From NCBI RefSeq assembly GCF_017948265.1, contig NZ_CP072852.1, forward strand, positions 1,860,001 to 1,924,000: a stretch of 64,000 nucleotides of DNA, in the 5' to 3' direction. The stretch comes from Rhodoferax sp. PAMC 29310 (GTDB lineage Bacteria > Pseudomonadota > Gammaproteobacteria > Burkholderiales > Burkholderiaceae_C). Positions 55,476-64,000 of the stretch are shown here, one piece after another. A model generated the notes under the pieces. The model worked only from the letters and a program-made list of their open reading frames with translations, ran no database searches and was not told the origin of the DNA. The translations under genes and the position numbers were made by a program. Position 1 is the stretch's first letter, and each line of letters opens with the position of its first letter.

Positions 55476-56099
55476 TCAAATGCCCGCCACTGTGCGCAGG
55501 CCACCCGGATCGACCAGACTCAAGGTGCGTCCTGAGCCACTGATCAAGCTGCGTTCACGCAACTGGCGCAGCACGCGGGACAAGGTCTCAGGCGCGATCC
55601 CAAGCTGCGCCGCAATAGAGCGCTTGCGTTGCTGCAACTGCACCTCCATGGCGCCCAGAGAACTGGCCTGAGCGTGACTGAGCAACCACTCCGCACAACG
55701 GGCTTCGGCGTCCTTGGCCAGTCGACTGGCGGCGAACTCTGTTTGGCGTCGGTGCGCGAGGGCCACGTCATGCAGCACCGCTTGAGCGGGCGCCGGCAGG
55801 TTGGTTATGGCCATGCGGAACTCGGCCACTGGAACGTGGCGCAGTTTCACCTCGGTCTGCGCCACCGCATCAACCACGTGAGGCAAATTCAGGACCGCAG
55901 AGGTCGACTCCAACCAACATGGCCCTTCTGCCACGCCCAACTGATGCTCCATCACGTCGCCATCCATCAATCCGAGGGCAATTCGTCCCGATTCGACATA
56001 GCAAACCCAGGCCGACGAACACCCGCGTTGGAGCAGGACATCCCCCACGGCTGCGACCTGACGTTCAGCGGAAGGGGTAAGGAATTGGGCTGAGAGCAT
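55476..56099 (-). CDS. Crp/Fnr-family transcriptional regulator
   Basis: I start at the ATG at 56099 ('MLSAQFLTPSAERQVAAVGD'), giving 207 residues; the ATG at 56144 is possible. An N-terminal cAMP-binding-like beta barrel ('GDVLLQRGCSSAWVCYVESG') is followed by a long dimer helix and a winged helix ('RKRSIAAQLGIAPETLSRVL'). The Fnr-type cysteine cluster is missing, so it is not an oxygen sensor of that kind. It is divergent from the 8-oxoguanine deaminase gene; a TGAT-N3-ATCA dyad at 56252-56262 in the divergent region may be its site, though the half-sites are short. Confidence 0.82.
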   Translation of the reverse strand: MLSAQFLTPSAERQVAAVGDVLLQRGCSSAWVCYVESGRIALGLMDGDVMEHQLGVAEGPCWLESTSAVLNLPHVVDAVAQTEVKLRHVPVAEFRMAITNLPAPAQAVLHDVALAHRRQTEFAASRLAKDAEARCAEWLLSHAQASSLGAMEVQLQQRKRSIAAQLGIAPETLSRVLRQLRERSLISGSGRTLSLVDPGGLRTVAGI

Positions 56100-56302
56100 G
56101 GGCGAACTGTGCCGTGACTCACCCGGTCTCACATTGAGCGACATCAAACAACTGACGGGAAACCCAAGAACAAGGACCAAGTGGAGGTTCGGACAGCCGT
56201 TGAGGGCCCATCCCGAACAGCCCGGATGCGGGCGCTGTAGGCGTGCAAATTTGATGCGATCATTGCCCACTCTCTGCATCCACGGCCTGCACCGCCCATC
56301 CT

Positions 56303-57739
56303 ATGTCCACCCTTCTCGTCAAAAACGCCCGCTGCATTGCGACTTTCGACCAAGCCGATCCGACTCAGGCACGGGAATTGTCAGATGCCTCCATTTTTAT
56401 TCGTGGAAACCTGATCGAGGCCATCGGGCCGGCAGTCGATTTGCCTCAAACCGCCGATGAAGTGATTGACGCGCGCCACCTGCTGGTCACGCCCGGCCTG
56501 ATCAACACCCACCACCACATGTACCAAAGCCTGACCCGGGCGATACCCGGGGTGCAAAACGCTGAGCTTTTTGGCTGGCTACAAGGGCTTTACCCACTCT
56601 GGGCTGGATTAACGCCCGACATGGTGCAGGTGTCCACCCAAACGGCCATGGCCGAATTGCTCCTCAGTGGCTGCACCACCAGCAGCGACCACCTCTACAT
56701 CTACCCCAACGGCGTGCGCCTGGACGACAGCATTGAAGCAGCTCAGGAGATTGGTATGCGCTTTGTGGCCACGCGAGGCAGCATGAGTGTGGGTAAATCT
56801 CAGGGCGGCTTGCCGCCTGATGAGGTCGTGGAACGCGAAGACTTCATTTTGAAAGACAGCCAACGTTTGATTGAAACCTGGCACGACACGGCCCATGGAT
56901 CCATGATCAATGTGGCAGTGGCTCCCTGCTCGCCGTTTTCGGTGAGCCGGGATTTGATGCGAGAGTCTGCCCTGCTGGCCCGCAGTCTGAGCGCACGCCT
57001 TCACACCCATTTGGCGGAAAACGACCACGATCTGGCCTACTCACGAGAAAAGTTCGGCTGCACCCCCACGCAATACGCCCAAGACCTGGGCTGGCTGGGG
57101 TCGGACGTATGGCACGCCCACTGTGTGAAGCTCGATGACGAAGGCATCTCACTGTTTGCCGCGACTCGCACGGGAGTGGCCCACTGCCCCTGCAGCAATA
57201 TGCGGCTGGCCTCAGGCATTGCGCCCATTCGCCAAATGTTGAACGCCGGTATTCCGGTGGGCTTGGGCGTGGACGGCAGTGCCAGCAATGACGCGGCCCA
57301 CATGCTCAACGAAGCACGCCAAGCCCTGCTGCTGGCTCGCGTGGGGAGCGCCATGCGAGCGCCTGAGGTCAGGGTCACCGACAACGGTGAGTCCCGAACG
57401 TTCTTTGGCTGCGATCTGGGACCTGCCGAAATGACTGCCAGAGACGCATTGAGTCTCGCCACGCGAGGGGGGGCACAGGTATTGGGTCGAGAAGATATTG
57501 GGCATTTGGCACCAGGCATGTGTGCAGACCTCGCCCTTTTTGACCTGAACACCCTCGCATTAGCTGGCGGCGCCGTCCATGATCCAGTGGGCGCCTTGCT
57601 GCTGTGTGCCAGTCCTCAGGCCGCCTACACCGTGGTCAACGGACGGGTGATCGTACGAGAAGGACAATTAGCGACATTGGAGTTGGGACCCCTGATTGAA
57701 AAACACAACCGCCTGGCACGGCAGCTCGCAAAAATTTAG
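56303..57739 (+). CDS. 8-oxoguanine deaminase (amidohydrolase)
   Basis: A 478-residue amidohydrolase of the atrazine-chlorohydrolase-like group. The zinc site is 'TPGLINTHHHMYQSLTRAIP'; further ligands and catalytic residues lie in 'ARLHTHLAENDHD', 'DVWHAHCVKLDDEG' and 'LGVDGSASNDAAHMLNEARQ'. The motif set is that of the Pseudomonas PA0142-type enzymes shown to act on 8-oxoguanine, giving urate. Placement near the purine region fits this. Cytosine or hydroxy-atrazine-type substrates are less likely. The stop codon is the start of a dispersed repeat. Confidence 0.85.
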   Translation: MSTLLVKNARCIATFDQADPTQARELSDASIFIRGNLIEAIGPAVDLPQTADEVIDARHLLVTPGLINTHHHMYQSLTRAIPGVQNAELFGWLQGLYPLWAGLTPDMVQVSTQTAMAELLLSGCTTSSDHLYIYPNGVRLDDSIEAAQEIGMRFVATRGSMSVGKSQGGLPPDEVVEREDFILKDSQRLIETWHDTAHGSMINVAVAPCSPFSVSRDLMRESALLARSLSARLHTHLAENDHDLAYSREKFGCTPTQYAQDLGWLGSDVWHAHCVKLDDEGISLFAATRTGVAHCPCSNMRLASGIAPIRQMLNAGIPVGLGVDGSASNDAAHMLNEARQALLLARVGSAMRAPEVRVTDNGESRTFFGCDLGPAEMTARDALSLATRGGAQVLGREDIGHLAPGMCADLALFDLNTLALAGGAVHDPVGALLLCASPQAAYTVVNGRVIVREGQLATLELGPLIEKHNRLARQLAKI

Positions 57740-57795
57740 CTATTCAATAAATAGCTTGACACGCCCTATTTACAAGCGGTTCAAGCATTTTTTAC
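57739..57795 (+). repeat. Dispersed GCTAT..ATAGC repeat, copy after 8-oxoguanine deaminase
   Basis: GCTATT, CAATA, AATAGC, then TTGACACGCCC, TTTACAAGCGGTTCAAGC and a T-rich end. The hairpin starts on the last base of the stop codon. Beyond it lies a decayed LysM/FecR gene. Confidence 0.6.
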
Positions 57796-57958
57796 AGCTG
57801 GTTTTGACTCGAAGCTGCCGGACCTTGCGCGCGAAGCAACTGAGTGGCCGTGGCCTCTTTTTGTGGATGCCCAAACAAACAACCCTGCGCGACATCGCAC
57901 TTTGCCAACACTTCGCCAACTGGTTGGCGACACTCAGGCGGCCGGTCAATACCTCTGC

Positions 57959-58600
57959 TCATGATTCACAGTTCTGTGCGCTTACACGGAAGTCTGTCCC
58001 TCTCACCACGGCCACGGCCGCCGGTGTCCGATATTCGAAACGGCCACCCGAGTGCGCCATTGGAGTGATCTGGCTCTCCAAGCTTCCCTTGGAAAGTATT
58101 AGCTCTCCCAGGTTGACCCGGTTCATGACTTGTTGGTGTGCTTGTTTGAGCCGCGCCTCCGATCCGGCGCGGATCAACACTCGGGATCCATCTGAAAACA
58201 GCAGACTGACACTCCCACCCTCACCTGTCGTCAAAGTCAATGTTGGCGTCACAGCATGCCCGACAGAACCGCATTGACACTGCCGCCTGAGGTTGCCATC
58301 ACATCCCCGGAGAGAGCCAACACTTTGATCTGCAATGGCTACAGCTTCAGCCAGTCCGCTGGAATGCGCAGTTCGGCCCCGGGCGAAATGAGTCGGTCAT
58401 TCGGAATTTTGTTGATCGCCTCAGTTACAGAGCCATTCCGGGTCGCTTCAAAAACCGCTCCGTCAGGTTCCAAGGGTGATCGCCAGGTTTGATTGTGTAG
58501 AAATAGTCCGCGCCGATGGCTGGGGAAAGCACTGAAAAAAAACGGCAGGAGAAAAACCTTTGATGTGAAGATTTTCCAGTACCCGGGACACCGAAGTGTC
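57959..58600 (-). pseudogene. LysM/FecR-domain protein, decayed
   Basis: Minus-strand fragments in several frames spell one protein. A signal-like 'FLLPFFF' is followed after a shift at a T8 run by 'LSPAIGADYFYTIKPGDHPW' (LysM start). Another shift leads to 'NKIPNDRLISPGAELRIPAD', which ends in an in-frame TAG. Beyond the stop comes 'VLALSGDVMATSGGSVNAVL', and after a further shift the FecR domain 'LTLTTGEGGSVSLLFSDGSR' with 'TPAAVAVVRGTDFRVSAQ', then a stop. The usual C-terminal fibronectin-like repeats are absent. At least four lesions are visible. The right limit is approximate. Confidence 0.75.
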
Positions 58601-58699
58601 AGCCTACTGCTAATTGTCACGCGCCCTGCCACTGCATTGATGGCGCACCATGACGAATCAAGAAGCGATGAAAGCATTGAATAAGGCCCTCCAGAACGA

Positions 58700-58731
58700 C
58701 AAAAGCCCCGGTGAAATCGCCGGGGCTTTTG
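58700..58731. terminator. Terminator after livF
   Basis: CAAAAGCCCCGG, an eight-base loop, CCGGGGCTTTTG: a twelve-pair stem with A/T-rich outer ends on both strands, 56 bases after the livF stop. Confidence 0.88.
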
Positions 58732-58786
58732 TGGTTCTGTGCTAAAGGTACAGGAATTCAGGGCATGCGGACCTGATTCGCAGCAT

Positions 58787-59503
58787 TTATTCGCCCAGAT
58801 AGGCTGCGCGAACTTGAGGGTCGTTCAGCATTTCTTTCCCGTTGCCCGTCATCGTGATCAACCCGGAATCCATCACGTAACCCCGGTTCGCAATCGCCAA
58901 GGCTCGGCTGGCATTTTGCTCAACCAGCAAAACGGTAACGCCTTGCGCAAAGACGTCCTGTACCACTTCAAAAATCTTGTCCACCATGATGGGAGACAAA
59001 CCCATCGAGGGCTCGTCCAGCAGCAAGACCTTTGGACGAGACATCAGCGCACGGGCCATGGCCAACATCTGCTGCTCGCCGCCTGACATGGTGCCAGCCA
59101 ATTGATCGCGACGCTCTTTCAAACGCGAAAAAATCGTGAACATCTTGTCGATGTCTGCCGAAATTCCAGCCTTGTCGTCACGGATGTAGGCACCCATGTG
59201 CAGATTCTCAAGAATCGTCATCCGGGTGAACACACCACGGCCTTCCGGCACCATGGCCAGACCTTGTCTCACCAGGTCCCAAGGCCCTTGGCCGCGAATG
59301 CTTTTGCCCAGGTACTCGATGTCTCCATCATTCAGGGGCAAGGAGCCGGTGATCGCCTTCATGGTTGTGGTTTTTCCGGCACCGTTGGAGCCGATCAAGG
59401 AAACCAGTTCACCTTCGTGGACTTCAAAATCCACGCCTTTGACAGCCTGAATACCGCCATACGCCACTTTGAGGCCGGAAACTTTGAGGAGAGTTTTTGT
59501 CAT
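58787..59503 (-). CDS. livF: Branched-chain amino acid ABC transporter ATPase
   Basis: A 238-residue ATPase with Walker A 'GSNGAGKTTTMKAITGSL', signature 'GTMSGGEQQMLAMARALM' and Walker B 'VLLLDEPSMGLSP'. It is LivF rather than LivG by length and by the 'LPLNDGDIEYLGKSI' region. It lies one base after livG and is the last gene of livHMGF. Confidence 0.93.
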   Translation of the reverse strand: MTKTLLKVSGLKVAYGGIQAVKGVDFEVHEGELVSLIGSNGAGKTTTMKAITGSLPLNDGDIEYLGKSIRGQGPWDLVRQGLAMVPEGRGVFTRMTILENLHMGAYIRDDKAGISADIDKMFTIFSRLKERRDQLAGTMSGGEQQMLAMARALMSRPKVLLLDEPSMGLSPIMVDKIFEVVQDVFAQGVTVLLVEQNASRALAIANRGYVMDSGLITMTGNGKEMLNDPQVRAAYLGE

Positions 59504-59504
59504 A

Positions 59505-60275
59505 TCAGTGCCCGCTGGTGCCTAGGTAGGCTTCAATCACTTTTTCATTCTTCTGAACATCGGCCGGTGTGCCTTCGGCAATTTGCTTGCCGTAATCCAG
59601 CACGGTGACACGATCGCACAGACCCATAACCAATTTCACATCATGTTCGATGAGCAAAATGGTGCGGTTGTCATTGCGAATTTTGTCAATCAGCTCGCGC
59701 AGCATGACCTTTTCGGTCGCGTTCATGCCCGCGGCAGGCTCGTCCAAGGCAATCAACTGGGGGTCCGTGGCCAAGGCACGTGCAATTTCCAGACGCCGCT
59801 GGTCACCGTAGCTCAGGGTACGCGACTTGAACTCCGCCAAGTGGCCAATACCCACATACTCCAGCAATTCCTGAGCACGCTCAGTGATCGCTTTTTCTTC
59901 AGCTTTGAAACTACTGGTGCGAAAGATCGCGCCCAATATGCCAGAGCCGGTGCGAATGTGGCGCCCCACCATCACATTTTCCAGCGCGGTCATTTCAGCG
60001 AACAAACGAATGTTCTGAAAGGTTCGCGCAATGCCTGCCTTGGCAACTTCATGAACCGCTGTCGGCTGATAGGGTTTGCCGGCCAGGATGAAGCTACCAC
60101 CGTCTGGCGTGTAGAGGCCGGTCAGCACGTTGAAGAAGGTAGTTTTACCGGCGCCGTTCGGGCCGATCAGGCCGTACACCTGGCCACGCTCGATTTTGAT
60201 GCCCACATCGCTCAGGGCCTGCAGGCCACCGAAGCGTTTGGAGACGCCGGAGACGTTGAGTACTGTGTCTGTCAT
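59505..60275 (-). CDS. livG: Branched-chain amino acid ABC transporter ATPase
   Basis: A 256-residue ATPase with Walker A 'GPNGAGKTTFFNVLTGLY', signature 'LSYGDQRRLEIARAL' and Walker B 'LIALDEPAAGMNATE'. The 'VMVGRHIRTGSGILGAIFRT' insertion and the C-terminal 'GKQIAEGTPADVQKNEKVIE' are typical of LivG. It is followed directly by livF and preceded by livM after 69 bases. Confidence 0.93.
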   Translation of the reverse strand: MTDTVLNVSGVSKRFGGLQALSDVGIKIERGQVYGLIGPNGAGKTTFFNVLTGLYTPDGGSFILAGKPYQPTAVHEVAKAGIARTFQNIRLFAEMTALENVMVGRHIRTGSGILGAIFRTSSFKAEEKAITERAQELLEYVGIGHLAEFKSRTLSYGDQRRLEIARALATDPQLIALDEPAAGMNATEKVMLRELIDKIRNDNRTILLIEHDVKLVMGLCDRVTVLDYGKQIAEGTPADVQKNEKVIEAYLGTSGH

Positions 60276-60344
60276 GTTCGTTCCATTACATTCTGTTGAG
60301 AGCAGCGCGCTGCGGTTTAAACCGGCGCACCGCTCTGCTGGTTA

Positions 60345-61430
60345 TCACGCCTTGTTGGTTTCCAGGGCCTTGCCATGTTCAGGCGCAGGCCACAAGCCAC
60401 GAGGACGCAGCAACATGACGGAGATCATGGCCAGACCAATCAACAACTGACGCAGAATCGACGCATCCAAACGACCGTCGGTCATGGATTGCAGCGGACC
60501 GGCCACATAACGCAGCACCTCCGGCAGGGATGCCAGCAAAATCGCACCCAAAATCACGCCGGGCAAATGTCCGATACCACCCAAAACCACCATGGCGACG
60601 ATCATGACCGACTCCATCAAGCTAAAGGACTCTGGCGAGACGAAGCCCTGGAAGGAAGCGAACATCGCACCCGAGACACCACCAAAGGTGGCGCCCATGC
60701 CGAAGGCCATCAGCTTCAGGTTGCGGGTGTTGATGCCCATGGCCTTGGCGGCAATCTCGTCTTCACGAATGGCCATCCAGGCACGCCCGACACGGGATAC
60801 CTGCAACCGGTGAGAAATGATCACACTGAAAACAGCCAGGAACAGGAACAGGTAGTAGTACAAGGACACGGAGGACACATCAAAACCAAACACCATCAGG
60901 TTTTGTCCGAAGTCCATCCCAAAGATGTGGAAAGAATCGATGGTGCCCAGGCCTTTGGGGCCGTTGGTGATGTTGATGGGGTGGTCCAGGTTGTTCATGA
61001 AAACACGAACGATTTCACCAAATCCCAGGGTCACGATCGCCAGGTAGTCACCGCGCAAGCGCAAGGTCGGCGCGCCCAGCAAGATCCCGAACAAGCCGGC
61101 CAATGCGGCCGAGAGTGGAATCACGATCCAGATCGGCATGTGCATGCCGTCGGGGAACATCGCTGCAATGGCGGGGAAGGTCTCAATCAGGTGAGGCGAA
61201 CCCAGCAAGGCGTACATGTAAGCACCGAGGGCGAAAAACGCCACATAGCCCAAGTCCAGCAAGCCGGCATAACCCACCACAATGTTCAAGCCTAGGGACA
61301 GCAGAACATAGAGCAGGGCCATGTCAGCAATTCGGACCCAAGCATCGCCAAACCCCTGAAGAATCAAAGGCAGGACGAGAACACCCAGAGCCGCAAGGGC
61401 AAAGAGAAAAATATTCTTTTGTTGTTTCAT
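60345..61430 (-). CDS. livM: Branched-chain amino acid ABC transporter permease
   Basis: A 361-residue permease with about nine to ten helices. It carries 'LNIVVGYAGLLDLGYVAFFA' near the start, the cytoplasmic coupling loop 'GRAWMAIREDEIAAKAMGIN' and 'VVLGGIGHLPGVILGAILL' near the end, as in LivM. It starts 12 bases after the livH stop. Confidence 0.92.
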   Translation of the reverse strand: MKQQKNIFLFALAALGVLVLPLILQGFGDAWVRIADMALLYVLLSLGLNIVVGYAGLLDLGYVAFFALGAYMYALLGSPHLIETFPAIAAMFPDGMHMPIWIVIPLSAALAGLFGILLGAPTLRLRGDYLAIVTLGFGEIVRVFMNNLDHPINITNGPKGLGTIDSFHIFGMDFGQNLMVFGFDVSSVSLYYYLFLFLAVFSVIISHRLQVSRVGRAWMAIREDEIAAKAMGINTRNLKLMAFGMGATFGGVSGAMFASFQGFVSPESFSLMESVMIVAMVVLGGIGHLPGVILGAILLASLPEVLRYVAGPLQSMTDGRLDASILRQLLIGLAMISVMLLRPRGLWPAPEHGKALETNKA

Positions 61431-61442
61431 GATGAGTATCCT

Positions 61443-62372
61443 TTAAGCGCGATCCGCCACGCGCTCGCCGAGCAAACCAGAGGGGCGCAATGTCAGCACA
61501 ATGATCAACACGATAAACGCAAAGATGTCCTGGTAATTGCTGCCAAACACACCACCCGTCAGATCGCCGATATAACCGGCGCCCAAAGTTTCAATCAGGC
61601 CGAGCAAAATACCCCCTACCACGGCACCGCCGAGGTTGCCGATACCGCCCAACACCGCCGCGGTGAAGGCCTTGAGTCCGGGCAAGAAGCCCATGGTGTG
61701 GTGAGCGACGCCGTAGTTGGCAGCCCACATCACACCGGCAATCGCGGCCAACACGGCGCCAATCAGGAAGGTGGCAGAAATGACCATGTCAGGCTTGACA
61801 CCCATCAAAGCGGCAACGCGGGGATTTTCCGCGGTGGCGCGCATGGCGCGACCCAGCTTCGTGTAATGCACCAGCCACATCAGAATGGCCAAGGACACTG
61901 CAGTGAGACTGAGAATCAGAACCTGTGTCGGAGATATGACAGCTCCACCCAACTCAAACGGAGTCGTGGGCAGCATTGCAGGAAACGACTTGTAGTTGGG
62001 CTTCCAGATCACCATGGCAACGGCTTGCAAGAAGATCGACATACCAATGGCCGTGATAAGGGGTGCCAACCGGGGGCTGTTGCGCAACGGTCGGTAGGCC
62101 AACTTCTCGATCACGAAGTTCAATGTGGCTGCGACCACGCAGGCAATGATCAAGGACAAAAAGAGAATTAACCAGCTCGGAATACCCGGCATGGCGTCCT
62201 TCATCAAGCCAATGATGCTCCAGCTGGTCAGTGCGCCGATCATCAAAACTTCACCGTGGGCGAAGTTGATGAGGCCAATGATGCCGTACACCATGGTGTA
62301 GCCTAGGGCGACAAGGGCATACATGCTGCCCAACACCAGACCATTGATGATCTGCTGCAAGAAAATATCCAT
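61443..62372 (-). CDS. livH: Branched-chain amino acid ABC transporter permease
   Basis: A 309-residue permease of the LivH type: 'IINGLVLGSMYALVALGYTM' at the start, 'IGLINFAHGEVLMIGALTSW', the coupling loop 'GRAMRATAENPRVAALMGVK' and 'AVLGGIGNLGGAVVGGILLG'. It is the first gene of livHMGF. No substrate-binding protein gene (livJ/livK) lies immediately upstream; about 670 non-coding bases and then a convergently unrelated gene are seen. Confidence 0.93.
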   Translation of the reverse strand: MDIFLQQIINGLVLGSMYALVALGYTMVYGIIGLINFAHGEVLMIGALTSWSIIGLMKDAMPGIPSWLILFLSLIIACVVAATLNFVIEKLAYRPLRNSPRLAPLITAIGMSIFLQAVAMVIWKPNYKSFPAMLPTTPFELGGAVISPTQVLILSLTAVSLAILMWLVHYTKLGRAMRATAENPRVAALMGVKPDMVISATFLIGAVLAAIAGVMWAANYGVAHHTMGFLPGLKAFTAAVLGGIGNLGGAVVGGILLGLIETLGAGYIGDLTGGVFGSNYQDIFAFIVLIIVLTLRPSGLLGERVADRA

Positions 62373-63044
62373 AAACTTCTCCGATTTTTGATCAATCCAC
62401 CCACCGCCTGAATGATGACAGTTGAATTGACCGTTTGGGCTCTACCAGGATTCAAGCAATAACTTTGCCAACGTCAAACCGTCGGCAAATGAGTGGACGG
62501 GATTGTATCGAAGGGGGGTCCTCCCGCACCGTCGTCAAGACGTGGGTTTTCCCTCATTCATCACTTATTACCGCTCTCAATAAGGCTCGCTAATAGAAGC
62601 TTTTGAGCCGGTCGCTCAACGGATCTGGCTTTGTCGGACCATTGGAACCAACCTCTCTGTCACTCCAATCAAAAGGGGCAAAGAAGTCGCCGAACTTTGG
62701 CCGCCCCGAGATTGCTTTGAGCTGATGAGAACAACACAATGAACGCCTAGACGGCATCTCGATGGGAAGCATCTGCATCTGGACGGAGTTCTGAAAAGAA
62801 TTCAATTAAAAATTCAGTCGGCGCCCTTACTAAACAGCTGCATGGCGCTACTAAATGAGTAGCGCTTCTCGTTTATTCCCTGCACCAACAAGCGAGCGGG
62901 AGCGGCCTAGTCTTTCTAGCCAGACGCGCTCACGCAGCAAAAATTCAATTTGTGGTGCCGGAAATGCCCCAAAGTGGGGCGTCCAAGGCGCTGCGACTTG
63001 ATTCGAAGTCAGCTCGCCTCCCCGGCTCATCCACCCATGAAGGG
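62373..63044. other. Non-coding stretch upstream of livH
   Basis: About 670 bases without a credible gene; the two minus-strand frames of 65-71 codons have no ribosome site or recognisable product. A perfect eight-pair hairpin GCGCTACT/AGTAGCGC lies at 62845-62865. The part next to livH (62373-62560) should hold the liv promoter; I do not see a clear -35/-10 pair. Confidence 0.5.
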
Positions 63045-64000
63045 TCAAACTGCCACGTGGTCCAAGGCTTGGTGCAGGTCTGCCAAGACATCTTTAATGT
63101 CTTCCAATCCGATGGACAAGCGAACCAAACCTTCCGGGATACCAGAGGCGGCGCGCTCTTCCGGGGTGTAGGTGGAGTGCGTCATGCTGGCGGGGTGCTG
63201 CGCCAGCGTTTCAGCATCGCCCAGGCTGACTGCTCGCGTCACCAGTTTCAAGGCATTCATGAATCGAACGCCAGCGTCGAGGCCGCCTTTCAGCTCAAAC
63301 GCGACCATGCCGCCAAATTGACGCATCTGACGCTTCGCCAATTCATGCTGCGGGCAGCTGGGCAACCCTGGAAAATGCACCACAGCGGTGGCGCCATGCT
63401 GCTCCAGCATCTCTGCTACCACCTGAGCACTCTGGCAATGGCGATCCATGCGCAAGGTCAATGTTTTCAGTCCCCGCATCACCAGATGGGCGTCTTGCGC
63501 TGACATCACCGCCCCAGTCATGTCTTTCAGGCCAAACAGGCGTACCTTCAATGCCAACTCAATATCGGAAAAAATGGCAGCCCCTGCGGTCAAGTCGCCA
63601 TGCCCGCCCAGGTACTTGGTCATGGAGTGCACGCTCACATCGGCCCCCAACAACAACGGCTGCTGCAAATAAGGCGTGCAATAGGTGTTGTCCACCACCA
63701 CCTTCGCGCCGCCGGCATGTGCAATTGCTGCGACGGCCGCAATGTCGACGAGGCGCATATTGGGGTTGGCGGGCGTTTCAAAATAGACCACCCTTGTTTT
63801 TGGCCCGATGGCCGCTGCCACATTCGCCGGATCTGTCATGTCCACGTGGTGAACGGTGACGCCAAACCGGGTCAAACCATGATTCAAGAACGCGTAGGTG
63901 CAACCATAGAGCGTCATGTCGGCCAGCACCTCATCACCCTGTTCCAGCATGGACCACAGGGTTGCTGTGATGGCCCCCATGCCGGAACCGAACACCACTG
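63045..64000 (-). CDS. PLP-dependent trans-sulfuration enzyme, methionine gamma-lyase-like (5' end missing)
   Basis: The C-terminal 318 or so residues of a Cys/Met-metabolism PLP enzyme; the start lies beyond the window. The PLP lysine is in 'VSVHSMTKYLGGHGDLTAG', with 'VYFETPANPNMRLVDIAAVA' and 'VVVDNTYCTPYLQQPLLLGA' before it. The C-terminal 'MTHSTYTPEERAASGIPEGL' is typical of methionine gamma-lyases (methionine to methanethiol, 2-oxobutyrate and ammonia), though O-acylhomoserine sulfhydrylases look similar. I favour the gamma-lyase. Confidence 0.82.
   Translation of the reverse strand, partial: VVFGSGMGAITATLWSMLEQGDEVLADMTLYGCTYAFLNHGLTRFGVTVHHVDMTDPANVAAAIGPKTRVVYFETPANPNMRLVDIAAVAAIAHAGGAKVVVDNTYCTPYLQQPLLLGADVSVHSMTKYLGGHGDLTAGAAIFSDIELALKVRLFGLKDMTGAVMSAQDAHLVMRGLKTLTLRMDRHCQSAQVVAEMLEQHGATAVVHFPGLPSCPQHELAKRQMRQFGGMVAFELKGGLDAGVRFMNALKLVTRAVSLGDAETLAQHPASMTHSTYTPEERAASGIPEGLVRLSIGLEDIKDVLADLHQALDHVAV

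Noticed and set aside
56252..56262. Fnr box (TTGAT-N4-ATCAA) in front of the 8-oxoguanine deaminase gene
   Set aside because: The spacing is three rather than four and the right half lacks the final A; kept only as a remark in the Crp/Fnr entry.
62845..62865. Eight-pair hairpin GCGCTACT/AGTAGCGC as a terminator
   Set aside because: No gene ends nearby on either strand and there is no T run; left as an unexplained hairpin in the intergenic note.
1..64000. CRISPR array or rRNA operon
   Set aside because: No regularly spaced direct repeats and no rRNA-like segments were seen on reading; only one tRNA gene was found.

Overview
The window is a chromosomal stretch of a high-GC betaproteobacterium. 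Protein makeup points to Burkholderiales, family Comamonadaceae (Rhodoferax/Polaromonas-like): BPSS1780-type membrane protein, DUF2782 and DUF3297 proteins, alanine/lysine-rich H1-like protein, PhoX, livHMGF, and a short GCTAT..ATAGC-headed repeat present in at least six places, three of them inside coding sequence. The genus is inferred, not proven.

Layout. 0-10.1 kb: end of a LacI-type regulator, an AEC carrier, a PAS/NarX-type kinase with its NarL-type regulator, a GGEEF cyclase, polA, then a DUF2782 - thrB - membrane protein operon that probably starts with a leaderless mRNA. 10.2-15.25 kb: a lower-GC accessory island flanked by inverted IS-end-like repeats. It carries a five-gene same-strand operon behind a large palindromic operator: an unrecognised HTH protein, a small toxin-like protein overlapping an XRE regulator ORF, a stand-alone GIY-YIG nuclease, and a DnaQ-like DEDDh exonuclease fused to a second GIY-YIG domain with the same motif spacing. 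This is the best candidate for an undescribed (possibly defence) system. 15.3-27.4 kb: phoX, ppsA, a phoD-like pseudogene, an H1-like protein, uvrD, guaC, a beta-hydroxyacid dehydrogenase and tRNA-Lys. 27.6-34.6 kb: a frameshifted REC-GGDEF gene, a CBS-domain membrane protein, apaH, rhlE, ypfJ and dcd.

34.6-48.2 kb and 56.3-57.7 kb form a purine uptake and catabolism region: guanine deaminase, adenine deaminase, an orphan EIIC-type permease, a BMP-type nucleoside ABC transporter whose LysR regulator gene overlaps the ATPase gene, divergent xdhAB, and further on an 8-oxoguanine deaminase. Adenine and guanine would be deaminated to hypoxanthine and xanthine, which XdhAB oxidises toward urate; guaC links GMP to IMP.

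48.2-55.1 kb is a three-gene signalling operon (large sensor kinase, REC protein, REC-PAS-GGDEF-EAL protein) in which the first and last genes are broken. Together with phoD, the REC-GGDEF gene and a LysM/FecR gene this makes five disrupted genes, a high load for 64 kb. Two of the lesions are single extra bases in G runs and could be sequencing errors; the nonsense codons cannot be explained that way. The window ends with livFGML and the 3' part of a methionine gamma-lyase-like gene.
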